DNA of 63,675 bases. Origin: Oscillospiraceae bacterium. GTDB lineage: Bacteria > Bacillota > Clostridia > Oscillospirales > Ruminococcaceae. The notes under the pieces are model-generated. The model saw only the letters and a list, made by a program, of their open reading frames with translations, did no database searches and had not been told where the DNA came from. The position numbers and the translations under genes were made by a program. Of the stretch, positions 39,242-47,742 are shown one piece after another. The DNA lies in assembly GCA_009777445.1 (NCBI GenBank), contig WRLV01000003.1, positions 1 to 63,675 of the forward strand, in the 5' to 3' direction. Position 1 is the stretch's first letter, and every line of letters begins with the position of its first letter.

Positions 39242-39348
39242 GAACAGTTGACAGTTGACAGTGGATAGTTATTGTTATAAATTCTAATCCGTCGCCGTAA
39301 GGCGACACCACAATTGTCAACTGTCAATTGTCAATTGTCAATTGCCAA
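39242..39348. repeat. heptad repeat locus L8 (double-ended)
   Basis: acagttgacagttgacagtgg..gtcgccgtaaggcgac..aattgtcaactgtcaattgtcaattgtcaattg. Confidence 0.88.
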
Positions 39349-39366
39349 GAAAGGGCGTGGCTGAAC

Positions 39367-39966
39367 ATGAATCCGAATTTGTTGAATATTACCACTATTC
39401 CAATTACCATTAAGGTTAACATCGTAAAGGCGCAGTTGAATACGCCTCTCTCCCCGCCAGCGATGATTAAGGTTAAAACCGGCGAAGGTGGGTTTACTAT
39501 TGATGCTCAACCGGCAAAAATTAATATCGACACTTATTCGGCGCGTTCAAGTTTGGGGTATGGGAATTATAAATATGCCGACTTCAATAAAGCCGAAGCG
39601 CAAAGGGGAATTAAGCTTGCTTATCAAGGTGTCGCTAAAATTGTCAACAACGGTGATGCTTTAGTTAAGGGCGCGACCGCACCCGAGATTGCTGTTCAAG
39701 AGGTTCGCGCACGCTCAACAGTTGAAACGGTGATGGATTTTCTTCCCAAAGAAGGCGCAGATGTCACCTTCGATAAGGGCGAGGTTAATATAAACTATCA
39801 CGTGAGAGACGTTGATATCAGCTGGGATAAACTCGCACGCTCAAAGTTTGAATTTGTCCCGGGGAAAATCGAATTTATAGTCGAACAAATGCCCGGTGTC
39901 GAGATTGAATATTTAGGAAAGCCAATCTACGTGCCGCCGAGCGCGGCTCCCGATTATGACGGGTAG
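39367..39966 (+). CDS. DUF6470 family flagellar-operon protein
   Basis: position between flgL and fliW; length 199 aa. Confidence 0.7.
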   Translation: MNPNLLNITTIPITIKVNIVKAQLNTPLSPPAMIKVKTGEGGFTIDAQPAKINIDTYSARSSLGYGNYKYADFNKAEAQRGIKLAYQGVAKIVNNGDALVKGATAPEIAVQEVRARSTVETVMDFLPKEGADVTFDKGEVNINYHVRDVDISWDKLARSKFEFVPGKIEFIVEQMPGVEIEYLGKPIYVPPSAAPDYDG

Positions 39967-39977
39967 AAAGAAGAAAT

Positions 39978-40442
39978 ATGATTACGATAAATACACGCGA
40001 TTTTGGGGAAATTGAAGTAGACGAAGAGAGTGTTTTTGACTTCCCCAACGGAATATTCGCATTTGAAGACTCAAAGCAGTTCGCGCTTTTAAGCCCGCTT
40101 GGTGATGATGTTTATCCTAAGTGGCTTCAATCGACGACGGCGACGACCCCTTGTTTTATTGTGTTCGACCCTTCTGTTATAGATGCAGGTTATCGCTTAA
40201 ACTTAAGCGATAACGAACGCAAATTTTTAGAAATTAAAGAAGACACCGAGGTTAGAGTATTGTCTTTAGCGAGTGTCCCGGAAGATTACAGAGATACAAC
40301 AGTTAACATGAAATCGCCCGTTGTTATTAACACCGTGCGGAAAATTGCGGCACAGGTTATACTTTCGGGCAACTATGAATTTCGGCTTCCCATTTATCGG
40401 CATAAGAAGCTGAAGTCAGTCGGGGAAACGGGGGCAGTATAG
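39978..40442 (+). CDS. fliW: flagellar assembly factor FliW
   Basis: FDFPNGIFAFEDSKQFALL. Confidence 0.92.
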   Translation: MITINTRDFGEIEVDEESVFDFPNGIFAFEDSKQFALLSPLGDDVYPKWLQSTTATTPCFIVFDPSVIDAGYRLNLSDNERKFLEIKEDTEVRVLSLASVPEDYRDTTVNMKSPVVINTVRKIAAQVILSGNYEFRLPIYRHKKLKSVGETGAV

Positions 40443-40670
40443 GTGTTAGTCGTAACAAGAAAACTCGATGAGGGGATTATAATTTCCGACAATATCGAAA
40501 TAACGGTATTGGAAATAGGCAGAGAGCGCGTTAAAATCGGAGTAGCCGCCCCCAAAGATATCTCGATTATCCGAAAAGAGCTGATGGACACACTCAATGC
40601 AAACGTTGAAGCCTCTAAATTAATACCGAAATCCGCTTTAGAAGCTTTCTTAAAAATAAACAGGTTTTAA
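40443..40670 (+). CDS. csrA: carbon storage regulator (GTG start)
   Basis: LVVTRKLDEGIIISDNIEITVLEI. Confidence 0.95.
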   Translation: MLVVTRKLDEGIIISDNIEITVLEIGRERVKIGVAAPKDISIIRKELMDTLNANVEASKLIPKSALEAFLKINRF

Positions 40671-40689
40671 CATTAGAAGGAGGATTATT

Positions 40690-43620
40690 ATGGCAATTCA
40701 AACACCGAATGCTCTCAGAATGAGCGGAATGAACTCAGGGTTAGACACCGATGCGATTGTTAAGGCGATGACCGCATCAACAAAGTTCAGAATAACACAG
40801 CAACAGCGCAAAGTGTTAAAACTTGAGGCGCAACAAGAGGCATATCGCGAAATTATAACCGCCTTAACCCAGTTTAAAGATAAATATTTCAACCTCACCA
40901 AAATGGACAGCAATATAAGGTCGGCGGCATTGTTCAGCCAGTTCAGTGCATCAACAGTGCAATCGAACGGGACGGCAGGGCTGCCCCCGGGTATATCCAT
41001 TTCAACTTCTTCTAACTCTTTAGCCGGAAACTATAACTTTGAGTTGTTGGCGGCGGCATCACAAACCACCGTAAAAGCAAGCTCACTTGACTCTAACACC
41101 GTCATTGATTTCAGCGCGTTTTCCGCTCCCGGCACTTACGCGATGAGCGTGACTGTCGGTTCTAAAAGCCACGTCATTTCTTTTGAAGGTGGCGCGGCTA
41201 ACGATGTTCGCGATTCGATGAACAAATCCCTTTTAGAAAAATTCGGCGCGACTAACACCCCCGGCGTAGGAATCGTCAGGGTTGAAAACGACAGGATTGT
41301 TTCGGCTGACCGCTCTGCAATTTCCAGTTCAAACGCAGTAAGACTTGCTGATGAAGTTCCTTTTGGAACGTCGGCGGCGTTTGAGACAGGCTCCAACTCT
41401 ATTACACTACTGATTGACGGGCAGAGCAGGACTTTTTCGTTCCAAACCCTTGCCAAAGATTATTTTGACACCCACAATATATTTGAAAGAAACGCAGACG
41501 ACACCGTAAAAGTCGGGGAGGACGGCAAAATCGTATACGCACAATTAGACAGAACTGCCCCTGATTACAACGACAGATTAGCGGCGCAAAACGCCTTTAA
41601 ATCTGTGGTTGACGATATGCATCGCTTAGAAGCAGATAAATATTACGATGATTGGAAACAAGTCCCCGGTTATACCGAAGGGACATGGGGCGATGTTGAA
41701 GCAATGGGTTCAGAGCAGGTTAAACTCATTCAACAATTAGCCGAACACATTAACCATAACAATGCAAGGCGTGAGTTTAATACTGCGGCTCAAAGAGCTT
41801 TCGGAACCGCCTATAAAGCGTATGTGGACGACCTGCCCGATGACATTGAACCCGATGATTTTGACACTTGGTTAGAACACACACAAAACATATCATTCGA
41901 CCAATTCTATAGCGGCGCGCTTGCTGATGATGCTAACTTTAAAGCTGCCCACGACACTTATTTCGGGACAGATGATAAAGCAGGCCTCAGAAATATCATT
42001 ATCCCGACAAACCCCGATGAATATGAGCAATATGTGAAGGACATGAACCAAATCATGGCTCTCACACCGGAAAACTTAGCCTTCAGAACGGTTTATAATA
42101 GCGAAAACGTTCAAATGGACTTGGAAGGCGTTACTGTAATAAACAAAGACCTATTTGCCCTTGATATAGCAAACAACACCGCAAGTGCTGCCGATGCGTT
42201 TAACAAAAACTCATTTTTGGGCTTGAATAACTTGAGCTTTGACGATGGAGTGAAACTCACGGTGGCGTTTGATGAACACCCCACAACCGGCGCGTTGCTG
42301 GGAGTCAGCGTTTCGGCAACCGATGAAGACGATGCCGTAACAGGCTTGGGAATTTTGTATAACACAGGTTCAACCAACACGTTTGGCTTTGATGAGCGCG
42401 CTACATCACTCAACACCGTCACCACAGCCACAACTTTAGGTGAACTCGGGACTAAATTAACCTCTTTTGAATTCACAATCAACGATGTTGATTTCAAGTT
42501 CTCTGCCGAAACCACTGTCAGAGAGATGCTCAACGATGTAAACGCATCGATGGCAGGGGTAATAATGACGTTTTCGACCCTCACCAACAGCTTCCAATTA
42601 GCATCTAAAGAATACGGTTCAGCCGAAACCATAACCTTCGCCGACAAAGTGAGCGAGTCAGACAGGGCTGAAAATCCTGATGTTATGGGATTGTTTGAAC
42701 GTTTTGGTTTCACGGGTTCGTCCGATACCATTGACCCGTCACGTGTTGAGCTTGGGCGCAACATGGAGATTATGATTAACAACCAAATCGTTGAAACAAC
42801 ATCTAATTCTTTCACAATAGACGGCACAACTATTACGGTTGCAAGCCACGTTGATACCTCTCAACCGATTGCCTTTACTACCGAGATTAAGAGGGATTAT
42901 GCCCCGGCAATTGACACTGTAAAATCATTCGTTGAAGATTACAACAAACTTCTCGATTTAGTGTACGGCTATACTACCGAAAAGCCTAACAGCAAATATC
43001 ACTTCTTAACCGACAGCGATAAAGAGGATTATGATTTATCAGACCGTGAGATTGAACAGTGGGAGAAACTTGCCAAAAAAGGGTTGCTTTATAACGACTC
43101 AACTATTAACGGCATGATGTCAAACTTCCGCACTATTCTTTACGGTTCAACTGCCACCGGTTCGGGTGAGCGCATAGGGTTATTCAACATAGGTATTACC
43201 ACCAGCGCATCTTGGGAGGAACGCGGCAAGCTCGTCCTAAATGAAGAAGAATTGAAAAAAGCCTTTGAGCGCGACCCCGATTCGATTATGAGACTGTTCA
43301 CTGACCTTGAAAACGGCATAATGGTTCAGATGGACAAAGCGATTGACTCGTACGTAAAAGCCACAGGCGCGCGGGTTGACAAGGGTATATTAGTTCAAAA
43401 GGCGGGTGTTGCGAACGGTTCTTCTACCCTTGATAACTCGATTTATGACCAAATCAAGAGAATAAATTCACTGATTTCTTCATTAGAAATACGCTATAAA
43501 CAGCAAGAAGACAGAACATGGAAATTGTTTACGGCGATGGAAAAACAAATGGGGGCTATAAACTCGCAAACAAGCTATATAGACCAAATGTTCCAATTCG
43601 GGAATCAAGGAAGGAGATAA
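40690..43620 (+). CDS. fliD: flagellar filament capping protein (976 aa)
   Basis: MSGMNSGLDTDAIVKAMTA N-term, FliD_C motifs near end. Confidence 0.92.
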   Translation: MAIQTPNALRMSGMNSGLDTDAIVKAMTASTKFRITQQQRKVLKLEAQQEAYREIITALTQFKDKYFNLTKMDSNIRSAALFSQFSASTVQSNGTAGLPPGISISTSSNSLAGNYNFELLAAASQTTVKASSLDSNTVIDFSAFSAPGTYAMSVTVGSKSHVISFEGGAANDVRDSMNKSLLEKFGATNTPGVGIVRVENDRIVSADRSAISSSNAVRLADEVPFGTSAAFETGSNSITLLIDGQSRTFSFQTLAKDYFDTHNIFERNADDTVKVGEDGKIVYAQLDRTAPDYNDRLAAQNAFKSVVDDMHRLEADKYYDDWKQVPGYTEGTWGDVEAMGSEQVKLIQQLAEHINHNNARREFNTAAQRAFGTAYKAYVDDLPDDIEPDDFDTWLEHTQNISFDQFYSGALADDANFKAAHDTYFGTDDKAGLRNIIIPTNPDEYEQYVKDMNQIMALTPENLAFRTVYNSENVQMDLEGVTVINKDLFALDIANNTASAADAFNKNSFLGLNNLSFDDGVKLTVAFDEHPTTGALLGVSVSATDEDDAVTGLGILYNTGSTNTFGFDERATSLNTVTTATTLGELGTKLTSFEFTINDVDFKFSAETTVREMLNDVNASMAGVIMTFSTLTNSFQLASKEYGSAETITFADKVSESDRAENPDVMGLFERFGFTGSSDTIDPSRVELGRNMEIMINNQIVETTSNSFTIDGTTITVASHVDTSQPIAFTTEIKRDYAPAIDTVKSFVEDYNKLLDLVYGYTTEKPNSKYHFLTDSDKEDYDLSDREIEQWEKLAKKGLLYNDSTINGMMSNFRTILYGSTATGSGERIGLFNIGITTSASWEERGKLVLNEEELKKAFERDPDSIMRLFTDLENGIMVQMDKAIDSYVKATGARVDKGILVQKAGVANGSSTLDNSIYDQIKRINSLISSLEIRYKQQEDRTWKLFTAMEKQMGAINSQTSYIDQMFQFGNQGRR

Positions 43621-43624
43621 CACC

Positions 43625-44008
43625 ATGAACCGAAATCCGTTTGTCAACTACAAAAGGCAGTCGATTACAACACTTACTCCGGTTGAAATAGTAATCAGAC
43701 TCTACGATGAGACCGAAAAACAGTTAATTCTCTCCACAACGTTTATTGGCGACAAAGATTTCTTAAACGCCAATAAATCACTCACAAAGGCATACGACTG
43801 TGTTAAAGCACTTCAATCGGTCTTAGACATGAAAATTCCGATGAGCGCGGATTTAGACAAACTTTATGATTATTTCGGGCGTGAAATTCTCAAAGCAAAC
43901 ATGAAAAAAGACATAGAGCTAATCAAGCCCTTGTCACCCATGTTAAGCGAGTTAAAAAGCGCGTTCATTCAAATTTCTCACATGCCGAAAGAGCAGTTGA
44001 GAGCGTGA
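43625..44008 (+). CDS. fliS: flagellar export chaperone FliS
   Basis: NYKRQSITTLTPVEIVIRLYDE. Confidence 0.9.
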   Translation: MNRNPFVNYKRQSITTLTPVEIVIRLYDETEKQLILSTTFIGDKDFLNANKSLTKAYDCVKALQSVLDMKIPMSADLDKLYDYFGREILKANMKKDIELIKPLSPMLSELKSAFIQISHMPKEQLRA

Positions 44009-44490
44009 GGAGCTTATCTTACGATGGGCTTGTCACTAAGCTTGATGAGCTTGAAGATTTATTTTCGCAATATATAAGGGCGACTAACCTTTTAAGCGGG
44101 AGCGACCTCGAGAATATCGAGGAAACGGACCTGCTTATTGGTTGTCGCCGTAGTTTGATTGAAAGAATGGAAGGGCTTCAAATACACGAGATGGCAGAGC
44201 AACTTGAGGCAAGAGAAAGAGAAATTGTTTTAAAAATGCTAAGTGGCGAGAATATCTTTGGCTCTTTGTCTGACGACGAAAATATTGTTTATTCAAAAAT
44301 ACTCAACATAAAGTCGCTTCAAGGCGAAATTGTTCAAAAAGACAAAGCAAACAATTCTCGTTTTATGAACAAATATAACGAAACTAAAAAAACGCTGACT
44401 GAATTAAAAGGCGATAAGAAAAAGATTGACTTTTACAACAACGCAAGAATTAGCGAAAAGAAGGGTCGGGACTTTAGTCAAAACGTCTGA
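44005..44490 (+). CDS. flagellar-operon protein (FliT-like position)
   Basis: overlaps fliS, helical. Confidence 0.5.
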   Translation: MRSLSYDGLVTKLDELEDLFSQYIRATNLLSGSDLENIEETDLLIGCRRSLIERMEGLQIHEMAEQLEAREREIVLKMLSGENIFGSLSDDENIVYSKILNIKSLQGEIVQKDKANNSRFMNKYNETKKTLTELKGDKKKIDFYNNARISEKKGRDFSQNV

Positions 44491-44619
44491 CAGACGGCTG
44501 TTTTATGCCCGACACACAGCTAACCGCCAACCCACCGTCAACTCTTTGTCGGATTTGTGCAAAAGCAGACACTTTATATTTATTATTTAGTCATTTTCTA
44601 CAATAGTTTGAGATAGTAC

Positions 44620-44648
44620 TTGACAAGCGTGGGAAATTGCTGTATAAT
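44620..44648 (+). promoter_or_regulatory. consensus sigma-A promoter TTGACA-N17-TATAAT for tRNA-Tyr
   Basis: perfect hexamers, 17-nt spacer. Confidence 0.85.
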
Positions 44649-44667
44649 ATATAAGTGCTGAATATAT

Positions 44668-44749
44668 GGGAGTGTTCCCGAGCGGCCAAAGGGGGCAGAC
44701 TGTAAATCTGTTGCTTTCAGCTTCGATGGTTCGAATCCGTCCACTCCCA
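44668..44749 (+). tRNA. tRNA-Tyr (GTA)
   Basis: GGGAGTG/CACTCCC acceptor, loop CTGTAAA, T arm GATGG-TTCGAAT-CCGTC, long variable arm. Confidence 0.95.
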
Positions 44750-44750
44750 T

Positions 44751-44787
44751 AAAAAATATAGCTTAACGGTGTTAGGCTATATTTTTT
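44751..44787 (+). terminator. terminator AAAAAATATAGCTTAACggtGTTAGGCTATATTTTTT
   Basis: long inverted repeat directly after tRNA. Confidence 0.8.
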
Positions 44788-45339
44788 GTTTTTAACTTGG
44801 GCAAGCACGACTTTTCTTTTCCCGTTGGTACATGCGCGCTCAATTGAAATAGATTTTTCGGTAAAGTCAATGTCTTTCCATTTAAGACCGCACAGTTCAG
44901 ATGAACGGAGTCCCAATTCTAATAATATTCGTATGTATATACCGTTTGGTGTTCCATCGCTAAATTCAAGAATTTTTTCAACTTCTTCTTTGGTATAAAT
45001 TCTCTTTGGTTTGCTGACAAGGTTTGAAAATGCCTTTGCTGACTTAACCGGATTTTTGAAGCAAAAATCATTTTCAATAGCCTTTTCAAAAATTCCGTTC
45101 AAACATATTTTCATCTTTTTGACTAAAGATTCATAGTATCTGTCAGCCTGTAGATTGAAAAACCTCTGCACAATAAACGGTTTTATGTCCATGAGTGGCA
45201 TTTCACCGAAAAACGGGATAAGATGGTCTTTCGTTGGTTGCTTGTAACTCGAGAGGTAGGTCTTTTCTTTCACCGTCTCTTTCTTGTAAGTTTCTAACCA
45301 AAGTAGAGCCCATTCCTTAAATAAAATTTTGCTTGTCAT
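44788..45339 (-). pseudogene. tyrosine recombinase/integrase, C-terminally truncated at the tRNA-Tyr/terminator boundary
   Basis: N-terminal SAM-like and core LRSSELCGLKWKDIDF present; C-terminal R..HxxR..Y absent; ORF tail 44587-44787 is antisense tRNA. Confidence 0.8.
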
Positions 45340-45407
45340 AACACTTCTCCTTTATAATAATATAGTGAAAAAATTATAACTTTTGTGTCTGAATATGTCA
45401 AAAAAAG

Positions 45408-45530
45408 GTTAAATGCCTTCGGGCTTTAACGGCATAGACAAGGGTAGCTCCCTTGAGGACGGTGACGTTAGCCCACCGTCCTTTTCTATGTCATAAAATA
45501 AATTTATAGGCTAACAGAAAGAGGCTAACG
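45408..45530 (+). ncRNA. structured leader RNA upstream of parA: UUCG hairpin, three-way junction, predicted loop-RBS pseudoknot
   Basis: GTTAAAtGCC-TTCG-GGCTTTAAC; P1 GGCATAGA/TCTATGTC, P2 AAGGG/CCCTT, P3 AGGACGGTG/CACCGTCCT; loop CGTTAGCC complementary to GGCTAACG before ATG. Confidence 0.7.
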
Positions 45531-46182
45531 ATGAAAAAAGCAAATATTTACTCAGTGGCAAATCAAAAAGGCGGTGTCGGCAAGTCTTCCACGGCGTTAA
45601 ATCTTTCGGCGGCTTTAGGCAAGAGCGGAAATAAAGTTTTGTTAGTTGACCTTGACCCTCAAGCATCATTGTCGGTGTGCTTTGGAATTGAGAACCACGA
45701 AAAAGAAAAAAACACAATCGTGAAATTATTTGAAAATAGTTTAAATGAAAATTTGCAGTTGGAAGATATTTCAGATTGTATTCACACTCACGCCACTAAC
45801 AAAAACCTTGACATTATACCATGCAATATTGGGCTTGCGTTAATTGAGGACAGGCTCAGAGCTGAGGTTGGAAGTGAAAAAACTCTTTTGGAATTGCTGT
45901 CCCCGGTAACGCAGAGTGAATGCTAAACTTGAAATTCTCGGAATATTACTTACAATGTGTGATGTGCGAACTAACTTATACAGAGATGTGCGCGAAGCGT
46001 TAGAAGCAAATTTCGGCACGTCTCCTTCACTTTTTGAAACATACATACCATATTCAACAAGAGTCGGTGAAGCGAACCTTAACAAGCAAAGTGTCATTGA
46101 ATATTACCCCAACAACAAGGCAAGTGAAAGCTATATAGCATTATCCGCAGAGCTTCAAATTAAGTTCGGGAGGTGTGAGTAG
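45531..46182 (+). pseudogene. parA: ParA-family ATPase, split by an apparent internal deletion near 45905
   Basis: [22 protein letters not shown]; two ORFs (45531-45926 and 45916-46182) cover N- and C-terminal parts. Confidence 0.85.
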
Positions 46183-46893
46183 TGGGAAATTCAAAAACAG
46201 CCACAAGCGCGTTGGCAAGTTTCGCACAGCCTGATGAGGAAGCCGCACTGATTGTCACTGAAACAAACTTGATTCAGCGTTCATTCGCCGATTTAAGGCA
46301 CAACGAACGTGCAATCGCGCTTAAATTCCATTTGGAAGCCTTGAAAAATCAAGGTGGGCAAGGCAGAAGAAACGACATTTTGAACGAGGTAAAAAACCTC
46401 ATAAATCCGCATGATAATGCGAAAAATTCAACTTTGTCCCAATTTGGTACAAAGTTGAGAAATGATGAAAAAGTCGGTGAAAAATACGGACTTTCAAAAA
46501 ACACGATTGCGAGATATATCCGCCTACTTCATTTGCTCGAAGAATTAATGGTAAGAGTTGATGATGAGGAAATTCCATTTATGGCAAGAGTGAATTTGTC
46601 TTATCTTTCAAAAGACGAACAGATGATTTTAGAAAACTTCATTTTTTTGGGCAAGCACAAGATTGACTTAAAAAAAAGCAGAGAAGCTTCGCTCACTATT
46701 AGAGCGAAAAAACGGCAAGTCCGATGAAAAAGATATAGCTAAAATTTTAGACGGAAAAACCGAAAAGAAAGCAATAACAGTAAAAAACATAGCCATTCCA
46801 AAAGAAATTTTCAATAAATATTTATCAAATGTGAAAAAGAGCGAAGTTCCTGCAATCATTGAAAAAGCTTTGATTAAATATTTTGCTACTTAA
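46182..46893 (+). pseudogene. ParB-like/plasmid partition protein with A-run frameshift at 46670-46677
   Basis: reading continues in another frame AEKLRSLLERKNGKSDEKDIAKILDGK..LIKYFAT to TAA 46891. Confidence 0.7.
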
Positions 46894-46960
46894 AGTTACC
46901 CCCTAATTTATTATAGGGGAAGGGTTTAAATCCTCTGCGAACCCTTCCCCAACGAGGCGC

Positions 46961-47724
46961 ATGGCGGCGCACGAGCCGATATTGGTTAGAGGAAAAGATG
47001 ACGGAACTTATGAGATAATCTCCGGGCATAATCGAATGAAAATTGCCACTTTGCTTGGTATTGAAACCCTTCCCTGTCGCAAAGCAAACAAGAAAGTTAC
47101 TGATGAAATTGCAGACGGAATTATGGTTGCTACCAACCTTAACAGAAAAAACACTTTTTCACATTCTGAACTTGCAAAATCAATAACAATTTTAAGAGAA
47201 AGTCGAAAACGACAAGGTTATCGCTCTGACTTAGAAGAAAGCAAAGAAGGCTGTATTGAAGAAGAATTTGGAATGTCTACACCTCAAATAAGGCGTTATT
47301 TGAGAATAGCAAAACTTACTCCTGATTTGTTAGAAATGATTGACGAAAAAGCATTGACAGTCCGTTCCGGTGTGGAATTGTCATACATAAGTCACGAACA
47401 CCAGTTAAAATTATTGGAAATTATACAAAAAAATAGTCTAAGTGTTTCTTATGAAAACTCACAAAAAATTCGAGACATGACAAAAGATGAAGCTCAATTC
47501 AACGAAGAAACAATTATAGAGTTGTTAAAACCAAAGGAAAATACAGAAAAAACGAAAAAGAAAATGTATCAATAAACCTTGATAAATACAGCGAATTATT
47601 TACAGGAAAATCTGACAGCGAACGTGATGAAATTATCGAGGCGGCTCTTGATATGTATATGGAAGGTAAATATGAAAATGAAGAGAAAGGTGAAGAAGTA
47701 TGGACAAAACTACGAACAACTTGA
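46961..47724 (+). pseudogene. second ParB-like protein, N-terminally truncated and frameshifted near 47547
   Basis: EPILVRGKDDGTYEIISGHNRMKIATLLG; continuation NVSINLDKYSELFTGKSDSERDEIIEAALDMYMEGK in another frame. Confidence 0.7.
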
Positions 47725-47742
47725 CATGAACAATTACATAGA

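Noticed and set aside
40690-43620. Large FliD (976 aa) as an unusual fusion
   Set aside because: FliD lengths vary and no separate recognisable domain could be identified from reading the insert.
44587-44787. C-terminal portion of the integrase ORF (GSGRIRTIEAESNRFTVCPLWPLGNTP…)
   Set aside because: This is the reverse translation of tRNA-Tyr and its terminator, not protein homology.
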